Origin: Streptococcus oralis
GTDB taxonomy: Bacteria > Bacillota > Bacilli > Lactobacillales > Streptococcaceae
Assembly: GCF_019929345.1 (NCBI RefSeq)
Contig: NZ_JAHZPJ010000016.1
Location: 1-57,772, forward strand
Direction: 5' to 3'
DNA: 57,772 nucleotides
Below are positions 1 through 6,948 of the stretch, piece by piece (the first letter of the stretch is position 1; the number at the start of each line of letters is the position of its first letter). Under the pieces are notes generated by a model, which saw nothing but the letters and a program-made list of their open reading frames with translations, searched no databases and was not told the DNA's origin. Position numbers and translations under genes: made by a program.

Positions 1-27
1 TCTTCATAACTCAATTTCATAATAAAA

Positions 28-68
28 CACCCCAAAAGTTAGATTTTTTCTGTCTAACTTTTGGGGTG
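28..68. repeat. Hairpin repeat, copy 1
   Basis: A perfect 16-bp inverted repeat (28-43 with 53-68) surrounds a 9-base loop. A closely related copy lies at 6796-6827, and both share the same right-hand flank (GGGGTGC followed by GTT-AAT-like sequence), so the two are in direct orientation on either side of the accessory island. It could act as a bidirectional terminator or be the end of a lost insertion sequence. The sequence alone does not decide which. Confidence 0.75.
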
Positions 69-102
69 CAGTTCAATTTTCAGCTCTTTTGAGTTGTCTT
101 CG

Positions 103-130
103 TTGACATTTTATTTCAATAGTGTATAAT
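103..130 (+). promoter_or_regulatory. Sigma-A promoter for the glyoxalase-fold gene
   Basis: A consensus TTGACA (103-108) and TATAAT (125-130) are separated by 16 bases, 44 bases before the start codon of the next gene. Confidence 0.75.
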
Positions 131-173
131 TGATGTAATTAATAAAGTTACAACAAACAAAAGGAGACACCCT

Positions 174-1028
174 ATGACTTATGCATACCAAAGCCACATT
201 TACCTAGCAGAGGCTGTTTTAAATGTCAAGGATTTAACGAGTCAAACGGCTTTTTATCACCAGATTATTGGCTTGGAGATTTTATCCCAAACAGAGACAG
301 AAGCGATTTTGGGACTTGGTCGAAAAGCCTTGGTTCACTTGATTCAGGCTGAAAAGTCTGGCGAAGTAAGGGAACATTATGGGCTCTACCATTTGGCGAT
401 TTTGTTGCCAACACGAAAAGCCTTGGCAGATGTCTTGAAACACCTAAGTGACTTGCGGATTCCTCTGGTTGGAGGTGCAGATCATGGATACAGTGAGGCC
501 ATTTATCTAGAGGATTTGGAAGGAAATGGCATTGAACTCTACCGTGATAAGCCAGTTTCTTCATGGGATATTCGAGAAGACGGTCGCATTATCGGTGTGA
601 CCGAAGCCCTTGCGGCACAGGACATCTATGAGTTAGGAGAAAAGGTGGATCCCTTTATCCTAGCTGAAGGGACGAGAATGGGGCATATCCATCTATCGGT
701 GAAGGATAGCCACGCGGCGAGTCAGTTTTATCAAAAGGCGTTAGGGCTAGAGGATAAATTCAGTATTCCTAGTGCTAGTTGGATAGCGGCTGGTCAGTAC
801 CATCACCACCTGGCTGTCAACGAATGGGCTGGAAAAGGGCTAGCTCCGCGTGAGCAAGGCTTGCCAGGCTTGGCCTACTATGTCCTTGAGGTCGAAAGCA
901 AGGAAGAACTCTTGGACATCGTTCAGCAAGCACAAGAGCTAGAGGCACCAATCAAGTGGCTAAATTCGAGTAAGTTGGATCTTGTAGACCCAGATGGGAT
1001 TGTGACCCGCATTCGCTTGGCACGATGA
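174..1028 (+). CDS. Two-domain VOC (glyoxalase/dioxygenase-fold) protein
   Basis: This 284-residue protein has two vicinal-oxygen-chelate modules, about residues 10-125 and 165-280. Each begins with the typical opening of the fold (AVLNVKDLTSQTAFY and HIHLSVKDSHAASQFY) and each carries His and Glu metal-ligand candidates such as GNGIELYRD. The layout matches catechol-2,3-dioxygenase-like CatE proteins and two-domain glyoxalases of Firmicutes, which bind a divalent metal. The actual substrate is unknown, and in streptococci a detoxification role is more likely than aromatic breakdown (inference). AAGGAG lies just before the ATG. It is a single-gene unit with its own promoter and terminator. 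Confidence 0.85.
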   Translation: MTYAYQSHIYLAEAVLNVKDLTSQTAFYHQIIGLEILSQTETEAILGLGRKALVHLIQAEKSGEVREHYGLYHLAILLPTRKALADVLKHLSDLRIPLVGGADHGYSEAIYLEDLEGNGIELYRDKPVSSWDIREDGRIIGVTEALAAQDIYELGEKVDPFILAEGTRMGHIHLSVKDSHAASQFYQKALGLEDKFSIPSASWIAAGQYHHHLAVNEWAGKGLAPREQGLPGLAYYVLEVESKEELLDIVQQAQELEAPIKWLNSSKLDLVDPDGIVTRIRLAR

Positions 1029-1061
1029 GATGTGAAAAACACATCATATACATAGAAAAAG

Positions 1062-1112
1062 GCGGACAAGCTCGCATTCTGTTTTTAGAATGCGAACTTG
1101 TTTGCTTTTTTA
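1062..1112 (+). terminator. Terminator after the VOC gene
   Basis: TCGCATTCT (1072-1080) pairs with AGAATGCGA (1087-1095), extended by CAAG/CTTG, and a T-run follows. A smaller hairpin, GATGTG/CACATC, lies directly behind the stop codon at 1029-1045. Confidence 0.8.
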
Positions 1113-1184
1113 TGAAATGACGAAAGCTTTCTTGGCTCTGGCAAAGATATCTGCCGGGGATATTTTCCCTTTTCTGGGGGTTCA

Positions 1185-1193
1185 TGCTATAAT
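1185..1193 (+). promoter_or_regulatory. Extended -10 promoter into the island
   Basis: TGCTATAAT is an extended -10 element with no clear -35 box. It lies about 140 bases before the ATG at 1331. The stretch 1113-1330 holds no gene I can support, and the long leader downstream of this element has no feature I recognise. Confidence 0.5.
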
Positions 1194-1330
1194 ACTAATA
1201 AACTTTTCTTTCTCTGGGAAGGCAAATGCCAAAAATCAGCTAGAATACTGACAATCGTTGTCACGATGCTTTTAAGAGAAAGTAGGACTCTGTTTGAACA
1301 TCCGTATTGAGTTTAGGAAATGGGAATAAG

Positions 1331-1903
1331 ATGGACACAAGTGTAAAAAATTTAATCAGTATGGGCCTTCTGGAGGACTCTTTTATCTATTATGATTTGG
1401 GGAATCAAGTATTCTACAGTGCAAAACAAGGCATGAATTATTCAGCCATTGCAGCCCCTATTGCAATCTATTCCTTGCAACGGCTGTCAAAGTTGCTCAA
1501 CCAAATCTTTGGAGATGTCTCATCCCTTTTAAATCTGATTTTCTTTATCCTGATGTCTCTGTTTTTGGTTTTCGGGACCATTCTCCTTGCCAAATCTACC
1601 CGACGCAACATGAAGACAGATAGATTTAGAAAAGTCCGGCTGACAAAAGCCAATATCAAAACACTTAGGAGAAAATCTAGGGCGTTGACAGTAGTTGGCT
1701 ACATTTTTGTTTTAATAACGATTTTTTCAGCCTATCGTTATCTGACTGTTTCTGATTTTCAATTTTTACTTATGTACATGTTAGGGATTGGTATTCTTAC
1801 ATATATAGTCTATGATTTTCGGATGAAAACGCGCAAACGACTGTTCAAGGAGCTGATGGAGACATTACAGGACGGTAGCCGAGGGAAAGAGGGAGACATG
1901 TAA
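1331..1903 (+). CDS. Small membrane protein of the immunity-like island
   Basis: The ATG at 1331 is preferred over the TTG at 1307 because a purine-rich stretch lies just before it; this gives 190 residues. A short polar N-terminus with a Tyr-rich beta-hairpin-like segment (FIYYDLGNQVFYSAKQG) is followed by hydrophobic segments near residues 58-80 and 115-160, then a basic tail. The overall plan, a short polar head then membrane helices, is the same as in the next genes. It sits one base before the following gene. I do not recognise a named family; membership in a toxin-immunity group is inferred from its neighbours. Confidence 0.6.
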   Translation: MDTSVKNLISMGLLEDSFIYYDLGNQVFYSAKQGMNYSAIAAPIAIYSLQRLSKLLNQIFGDVSSLLNLIFFILMSLFLVFGTILLAKSTRRNMKTDRFRKVRLTKANIKTLRRKSRALTVVGYIFVLITIFSAYRYLTVSDFQFLLMYMLGIGILTYIVYDFRMKTRKRLFKELMETLQDGSRGKEGDM

Positions 1904-1904
1904 G

Positions 1905-2574
1905 ATGAGAAAAATAATCTTTATTGGACAGAGCGGTGATAAGGCCGTTTACTATAACACGCGAACGAGAGAAGCTCTTGTAGCAGATAAGAGTGTCCTC
2001 TTAAATACAGAAGGTGCAAGGAAGTCTAATAGGGCCATTATTCCTTTGATGTTTGCTTTTGTTTTTTTGGGTATTATCGGAGGATTAGTAGCTATACCTG
2101 CATTTTCAGATTTTCGATACAACAGCGGAATGACAAAGTTTTTCATTACTGGATTAATGTTTGTGTTTTTTGGTAGCATGTGGATGTTAGAGATTGCTCT
2201 ATATAAAAACGTTAAATATGTTCGAGGAGCCACTAAACAACAATTTGTAGAGGCAGTAGATTCGAACTTGTTTTGGGAAAAATTTCGACGTCAAAAAGGC
2301 TTCGATAGGAAAGTTTTTGGCCTTTTTAGCTGTTATTCTGTTATTGCTTTTTGCAACGGTAATAACATTCATTGCTTTTATTCCAGGTATTATTGATTCA
2401 TTTGAAAGGAAAGCTCCATTTGAATTGCAGATAATAACTTCGCCCTTAATAGGAATACTACCAGCAGTTTTTTATCTTTTCTTATTCCAAAACAACCCTA
2501 TCCGCTGGCTCTTAGCTGTGCGGAAGTATGAGCAGGGGAAAGTGATATTTAAGGAAGAAGAGGAGAAACAATAG
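1905..2574 (+). pseudogene. Frameshifted copy of the 2708 membrane protein
   Basis: The first about 130 codons match the intact gene at 2708-3364 (MRKIIFIGQSG-KAVYYNTRTREALVADK). The frame breaks in the A-run at 2293-2297. Reading on in the +1 frame restores the rest of the protein, ending in LFQNNPIRWLLAVRKYEQGKVIFKEE. One extra A in a run that was probably four explains it. Because the lesion is a homopolymer, slippage could occasionally restore the protein. Good start context follows directly from the gene before it. Confidence 0.85.
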
Positions 2575-2575
2575 G

Positions 2576-2686
2576 TTTCATACTTATGCTATTGAGACCT
2601 TATTTGGTGTATGGGTAGGAACAGTGGTTGGTGATGTTTTATCAACAACCTATGATAAAATTGAAGTTTCTGATTATAGTGATTAG
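2576..2686 (+). pseudogene. Coding fragment between the two paralogs
   Basis: An open stretch with no start codon encodes a plausible protein end (FHTYAIETLFGVWVGTVVGD, then a polar tail with the stop at 2684-2686). It lies between the frameshifted and intact paralogs and has no ribosome site of its own. It is most likely the 3' end of a gene lost when the array was rearranged. The parent family is not recognised. Confidence 0.35.
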
Positions 2687-2707
2687 TGGAAACTGTGGTG
2701 ATTTTAT

Positions 2708-3364
2708 ATGAGAAAAATAATTTTTATTGGACAGAGCGGTAATAAGGCCGTTTACTATAATACGCGAACGAGAGAAGCTCTTGTAGCAGATAAGAGCGCC
2801 TTGTTAAATACAGAAGGGGCTAGGAAGACCAATAGTGCTATCATTCCTTTGATGTTTGCTTTTGTTTTTTTGGGTATTATCGGAGGATTAGTAGCTATAC
2901 CTGCATTTTCAGATTTTCGATACAGCAGCTGGATGGTTCCGCCTTATATCGTTGCCCAATTCTTTGTCTGCTTTGGCTTTATATGGATGATGGAAGAGGC
3001 CTTGTATAAAGAGGTGAAACAGGTTCAAGGGGCAAGTTCTCAACAGTTTGAGAAAGCCGTTTATTCAAATCTGCTTTGGGAAAATTTCAGTAAGAAAAAA
3101 GCGACGTTTGGGAAAATGATAGTTTTTCTAATAATACAGTTAGTAATTCTATTTATAGCATTTATAGGAATCGCTACCATACTAAATATTATAAATTCAT
3201 TTATAAATCAGGAGAAATTTGACGCACAAATTCTATTTTCATTATTGATAGGTCTCTTTCCTGCCTTGTTGTACCTTTTCTTATTCCAAAACAATCCAAT
3301 ACGCTGGCTCTTAGCTGTGAGGAAGTATGAGCAGGGGAAAGTGATATTTAAGGAAGAAAAGTGA
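2708..3364 (+). CDS. Membrane protein, intact paralog, immunity-like
   Basis: This 218-residue protein has a polar N-terminal head (residues 1-45, with the hairpin-like KAVYYNTRTREALV) followed by four hydrophobic segments, at about 46-68, 80-98, 138-160 and 175-195, and a charged C-terminus. The 5' half is almost identical to the broken gene at 1905, while the middle diverges, a pattern of duplication followed by diversification. The layout resembles DUF443/TsaI membrane immunity proteins that protect against type VII secreted toxins (family knowledge). The assignment of this particular protein is inference. Confidence 0.6.
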   Translation: MRKIIFIGQSGNKAVYYNTRTREALVADKSALLNTEGARKTNSAIIPLMFAFVFLGIIGGLVAIPAFSDFRYSSWMVPPYIVAQFFVCFGFIWMMEEALYKEVKQVQGASSQQFEKAVYSNLLWENFSKKKATFGKMIVFLIIQLVILFIAFIGIATILNIINSFINQEKFDAQILFSLLIGLFPALLYLFLFQNNPIRWLLAVRKYEQGKVIFKEEK

Positions 3365-3376
3365 GAGGAGGATAGG

Positions 3377-3444
3377 ATGAGAGATAGATACTTATCTTTC
3401 TGCTTCTTCCGGCCCTAATGGTATTAGGAGATATAATGCAATGA
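3377..3444 (+). pseudogene. Remnant start of a membrane-protein gene
   Basis: A strong ribosome site (AGGAGG) precedes ATG at 3377 and a short reading frame MRDRYL. A frame change then continues as a hydrophobic stretch (LIFLLLPALMVLGDIMQ) that stops at 3442-3444. The same junction, the end of a KVIF-containing gene then AGGATA-like bases then M-K/R-E/D-K/R-Y, recurs at 5150-5215 before the intact gene at 5201. This is therefore probably the truncated start of a relative of that gene. Confidence 0.4.
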
Positions 3445-3470
3445 TTTGATCAAAGAAGGAGCAAACTAAT

Positions 3471-4169
3471 ATGAAAAAAACTATTCTAAGTCTCTTCGCC
3501 CTCCTTGTAGCAGTTCTCAGTGTCTTTGGTTTTCTAAGATATCGAGAATATGACTCACTAAAAAACCCAATTGATGAAGTCTATTATGCGAGTGTTCATT
3601 ATAAAAATATTCTGGGCTTGCCAGATATGAGTAGGATTATAAGAAGTAATACGGCATATGTAGGTGAGCCAGCCTGGATTAATTATCATCGGGAAAAACC
3701 TAGACTAGCTAATGGAGAAAAGTTACGATTATATGTTAATTCCGATGGCCTGCTTGCTGTTCTATATAGTAAAAAGTTATCAGGAGATACTTATCTCAAC
3801 ATTGACTATGTATATGAGAACGGTTTCGTTAAACAAAATGTTTCCATTGCTTTCTCCAAAGTTTCAGATTTTACTGTTCAAGCATTAATTGATCAGTCTA
3901 AAAAAATGGGATATGATGAAACTGCTAGTGAAATATATCGCTTTAATGGAATGGAAGAGCCCCCGCGTAAGAGTCTAGTGTCAAAAGAGGAAATATTGGA
4001 CTATCTGAAGGATTACGATATTGATCAGGCTTGGTTGGCAGAAAAATCTGATCAAATTCTCTACACCTATTTTCTAGATATTTGGTTTAAAGAGGGAAGT
4101 CAGCGTTATTCTAAAGAAAATATGGGAAATTTGAAAGTGAAATACTGGGATACCATAGGGAAAGAGTAA
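3471..4169 (+). CDS. Membrane-anchored protein resembling TipC immunity proteins
   Basis: This 232-residue protein has one N-terminal membrane segment (residues 4-22) and a soluble part that should lie outside the membrane. AAGGAG precedes the ATG. Length, single anchor and the tone of the exposed domain (YVNSDGLLAVLYS, then DYVYENGFVKQNVSIAFS) resemble the TipC family, which protects the cell surface against the type VII secreted lipid-II phosphatase TelC in streptococci (family knowledge). I cannot confirm the match by profile. A surface lipoprotein-like protein of unknown function is the alternative. No cognate toxin gene lies in the window. Confidence 0.5.
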   Translation: MKKTILSLFALLVAVLSVFGFLRYREYDSLKNPIDEVYYASVHYKNILGLPDMSRIIRSNTAYVGEPAWINYHREKPRLANGEKLRLYVNSDGLLAVLYSKKLSGDTYLNIDYVYENGFVKQNVSIAFSKVSDFTVQALIDQSKKMGYDETASEIYRFNGMEEPPRKSLVSKEEILDYLKDYDIDQAWLAEKSDQILYTYFLDIWFKEGSQRYSKENMGNLKVKYWDTIGKE

Positions 4170-4198
4170 GTATGTCATACAGAATTTAATAAGTTTTT

Positions 4199-4335
4199 TT
4201 CATTAAAAAAATTTATACGTCTTTTCGATTCAAAGGTGAATTATCAAAGAGCGCTGTAACTATTGGAGGATTTCATTATGAAATTGAAATAGAAAGATTA
4301 TCGCTTTATTTGAAGTCATGGAAGGTATTATATAA
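4199..4335 (+). pseudogene. Possible coding remnant
   Basis: One frame stays open for about 55 codons, through the start of the next gene, and encodes protein-like sequence (for example FRFKGELSKSAVTIGGFHYE) without a start codon or ribosome site. Together with the other fragments it suggests decay of a further island gene. Chance openness cannot be excluded. Confidence 0.25.
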
Positions 4336-5007
4336 ATGTTTAAAAAGGCTGAAATGGAGCTTTTAGCTAAAAGAAATCTTCGTTATCGTATATTAAAAAC
4401 AGAGGGAAAATATTATCTTCTTGATGTAGAACGACCTTTTTTGATTGTCTATTTCTTGCCCTTGTTGATTTACTTTGTGCCTCATAGATGTTATGAGATG
4501 AGTGAGGAGGAATATGGGCAATTGTCCCAAGCAGAGGAGAAGAATGCTCGGTTAAAAGAGGCCTTTGAAAAACATGGTCTTGGCTATAGCTTAGGGGCTG
4601 GCGTAGGTGCTATGCTTCTATCAAAATTATTTGATATCAACCAATTTTTGAAATTTGATTCAAGTAGAATTAGCAATTTTTTGGCGATCTTAATTGTATT
4701 ATTGGTCTTTGGTTTGCGTTTATGGCTTACAGCTTCTTATGAAGTTCCTAGTAGATTAAAAAATAGAAGCTATCATAAGATATACGTTTATCCTCGTTTT
4801 GTTAAAGAATTGTTTTTTAATATTTTTGCGTATATCATGTCGGTATTATTAACGATAGTACTTATTTCAGCTTTTTTTTCTAATCAAGTGGATAATTATA
4901 TTGTTCATATAGGATTGTTAATATTTTTGTTATTTTGGTTATTTATAGGGAATATGTTTTTCATGCGGCCGACGAGGAATTACTGGATAAAAATTAAAAT
5001 TGGCTAA
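4336..5007 (+). CDS. DUF443-family (tandem five-TM) membrane protein, TsaI-like
   Basis: The 223-residue product opens with NLRYRILKTEGKYYLLDVER and LLIYFVPHRCYEMSEEEY. This is the hallmark pattern of the DUF443 family, whose members occur in tandem arrays in Gram-positive cocci and have about five membrane segments. Here the hydrophobic stretches are about 37-50, 88-105, 115-132, 160-182 and 188-210. TsaI of Staphylococcus aureus, a DUF443 protein, gives immunity to the membrane-depolarising type VII toxin TspA (family knowledge). No good ribosome site is seen before the ATG, so the start is uncertain. Confidence 0.7.
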   Translation: MFKKAEMELLAKRNLRYRILKTEGKYYLLDVERPFLIVYFLPLLIYFVPHRCYEMSEEEYGQLSQAEEKNARLKEAFEKHGLGYSLGAGVGAMLLSKLFDINQFLKFDSSRISNFLAILIVLLVFGLRLWLTASYEVPSRLKNRSYHKIYVYPRFVKELFFNIFAYIMSVLLTIVLISAFFSNQVDNYIVHIGLLIFLLFWLFIGNMFFMRPTRNYWIKIKIG

Positions 5008-5077
5008 GCAGAATATATGAAACTTCCTGTTCGTTAAATGATTAATTTATTAGATTCTTGCTTTTATATTGGAAGTA

Positions 5078-5188
5078 ATGATTGCAAACGTAATTTATTT
5101 TTTATCATCTCGGTTTTTAGTAAAGAAATTAAATTTTTGTCATTATAAAAAAGAACAAGGGAAAGTGATATTTAGGGAAGAGAAGTAA
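5078..5188 (+). pseudogene. 3' end remnant of a third paralog
   Basis: The reading frame ends in KKEQGKVIFREEK, matching the last residues of the proteins at 1905 and 2708 (YEQGKVIFKEE). The 15 or so bases after the stop are also shared with those after 3364. The preceding sequence does not match. It is a fragment left by recombination; a 36-codon frame starting at ATG 5078 exists but probably has no function. Confidence 0.6.
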
Positions 5189-5200
5189 GAAGAGGATAGT

Positions 5201-5866
5201 ATGAAAGAAAAGTATATTGAGTTTTTGAATATGGCAGTCGTGGATACTAGTCCTATAAAGAGTTTTGATTATATAAGGGCTTTTGCAATGGAGGTTGTTT
5301 TTACTTTACTAATATTTATAGTATCTATTTTTATAAAAGGTGAGATGCATGATGTGAGTATGATTATCTTTTACATTACTATTTATCATGCAGTAGCTTT
5401 ATTGTCCATGTTCTTGCTATTCCAAAAATTTTCTAAATCAAAATTCTTGCAATTGATTCCAGCTAGTTCTATTTTGATTTCTCATGTTGAGTTTCTCTTC
5501 TGGGGATCTATATTTTTAGGGAAGAACTATTGGTCTGTCTTCACGATTTTAATTGGCCTAAGCCTTATTTTTCAGTTACTAACCTTTGTTTACCAGTTGT
5601 TAATTGTCCCTAAAGCTAAGAAATTACCACAGGGTGAGTATAGGAAGAATCTTTTATTTCTTCCTTCTGTTATTTGCATATTGATTTCAGCTATTGTAGT
5701 AGTTATAGCACGTTTATTTACGTTGTCAGGAATATATGTAGTTTCTTCCCTCGTCGCAGGGAGTATAGCCTGCCTTCCCTTCTATTGGCTCGAGTATGCA
5801 CGAGTATTCACAGGTTGGAGAAAGAAAAGCACGAATAACTTTATTTATAGAGGCACAATAAAATAA
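5201..5866 (+). CDS. Polytopic membrane protein, unknown family
   Basis: This 221-residue, very hydrophobic protein has about six membrane segments (near 30-46, 52-74, 84-102, 108-134, 148-170, 175-197) and a short basic tail. A GAAGAGGATAG ribosome site precedes the ATG and follows directly the 3' remnant of another island gene. The six-helix form is reminiscent of ABC-2-type or bacteriocin-immunity permeases, but no ATPase partner is nearby. Function is not assigned. Its place in the array suggests it is another protective membrane protein (inference). Confidence 0.55.
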   Translation: MKEKYIEFLNMAVVDTSPIKSFDYIRAFAMEVVFTLLIFIVSIFIKGEMHDVSMIIFYITIYHAVALLSMFLLFQKFSKSKFLQLIPASSILISHVEFLFWGSIFLGKNYWSVFTILIGLSLIFQLLTFVYQLLIVPKAKKLPQGEYRKNLLFLPSVICILISAIVVVIARLFTLSGIYVVSSLVAGSIACLPFYWLEYARVFTGWRKKSTNNFIYRGTIK

Positions 5867-5919
5867 AATTAATTAGAATAGATATCAGCAATATTGCTTA
5901 TACAGAGAAAAAAATTCCC

Positions 5920-6312
5920 ATGGATTCTTTTCTAGATTTGATTGAAGGTTGTGAAAAGTTATTATTTGAAACAGGGATCTATAAAAATGGTCCGACAACG
6001 ATTGAAACATGTTTGAGCACTTTTGGAAAGCCAGGAGAAGCCTCGTTTAAGGTCTATATTCCGACAAATATTCCAATTGAAGGAAATGATGAATTTCAAT
6101 ATCTAGAACATTTTACTATTAAGCAGTGTGTCTCTGATGTAACTCCATTTGATGAACATTTTCTTCCAAAAATTGAAGAAATGAAGAAGTATACTCAAGA
6201 TGAGGGGTTGGAAATGCAAGGAGATACCGTTTTTCTAGCGATATTGCCAATATTTGGACAGCACTTTGTTGAAATTAATATCCCAATTAAGGAGATTTCA
6301 GATGCTATTTAA
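5920..6312 (+). pseudogene. DUF5085-like (GyrI-fold-like) protein, probably N-terminally truncated
   Basis: From ATG 5920 this frame gives 130 residues. The frame is also open back to 5851 without any start codon, and that upstream translation (RIDISNIAYTEKKIPMDSF) aligns with residues 13-35 of the next protein (NVISRYYTVSTEEMPDTY). Both share the alternating pattern of a small alpha/beta effector-binding-like domain seen in DUF5085 proteins from type VII toxin loci (tentative). No ribosome site precedes 5920. The copy has therefore probably lost its start, though translation from ATG 5920 cannot be excluded. Confidence 0.5.
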
Positions 6313-6766
6313 AAACGTGGGAGAATATCAAGATATACAATATAGAAATGTTATCTCAAGGTATTACACAGTATCTACAGAAGAGATGCCGGACACTTAT
6401 AACGCTTTTTTAGACGAAGTAAGAAAAGCAGGATATACGCTTCGAGGACCTTTCTTTTATACGATTAATTCCAAGTTAGAAGAAAATCAAGATGTGTTGA
6501 TGGAACTGTTTATCCCAGTAGAAGAAGAGTGTATTGAAGATGCTTTGCCGAAAGACTTTTTGTATCATAGTCTGTTTCAAGTTTTAAATACTGTTTCAAC
6601 TAGAATTTTAGAACCAGATGATGAGTTAGTACGAGAAGGAATCGACTTCTTAGCTGGCTATATTCATTTTCGAGATTATAAAGAGTTGACCCCTCCCTTC
6701 TTTTTTACCACAATCTCTGATGGGAAAGTCTATACAGATATTAAGGTAGGAGTATTGAAGGAGTAA
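6302..6766 (+). CDS. DUF5085-like protein
   Basis: The ATG at 6302 is chosen because AAGGAG (6291-6296) stands five bases before it; the longer frame from 6254 lacks this. It overlaps the stop of the upstream relative by 11 bases. The 154-residue soluble protein has two related halves (FLDEVRKAGYTLRGPFFYTI and FLAGYIHFRDYKELTPPFFF), as in the GyrI-like/SOUL fold. DUF5085 proteins accompany LXG toxins in Firmicutes, where they may act as chaperones or antitoxins. This family assignment is tentative and no LXG gene is visible here. Confidence 0.5.
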   Translation: MLFKNVGEYQDIQYRNVISRYYTVSTEEMPDTYNAFLDEVRKAGYTLRGPFFYTINSKLEENQDVLMELFIPVEEECIEDALPKDFLYHSLFQVLNTVSTRILEPDDELVREGIDFLAGYIHFRDYKELTPPFFFTTISDGKVYTDIKVGVLKE

Positions 6767-6795
6767 GTTGAATTCCATCTGATAATCTACTGCTT

Positions 6796-6827
6796 CCAAA
6801 AGTTAGATTTTTGTGTCTAACTTTTGG
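6796..6827. repeat. Hairpin repeat, copy 2
   Basis: A 12-bp inverted repeat (6796-6807 with 6816-6827) is followed by the same GGTGC-GTT-AAT flank as copy 1 at 28-68. It closes the island on the right, just behind the last island gene. Confidence 0.75.
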
Positions 6828-6862
6828 GGTGCGGTTTAATCTCTCTATCTATCTTCAATCTG

Positions 6863-6893
6863 AAGTGAGCTTTGCTCACTTTTTTCTTTTTCT
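6863..6893 (+). terminator. Terminator between the island and cbpD
   Basis: AAGTGAGC (6863-6870) pairs with GCTCACTT (6874-6881) around a three-base loop, followed by a 14-base pyrimidine tract. That tract also serves as the T-rich element in front of the cin-box at 6894. Confidence 0.8.
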
Positions 6894-6901
6894 CCCGAAT
6901 A
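6894..6901 (+). promoter_or_regulatory. Cin-box (ComX promoter) of cbpD
   Basis: CCCGAATA matches seven of eight positions of the TNCGAATA element recognised by the alternative sigma factor ComX, with a T-rich stretch immediately upstream. It lies 47 bases before the cbpD ATG, and no sigma-A promoter is apparent. cbpD is a known late competence gene in pneumococcus. Confidence 0.75.
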
Positions 6902-6948
6902 GTATAAAGGAGGGTAACCTCGGAAATTTATATTATTAAGGAGAATGA

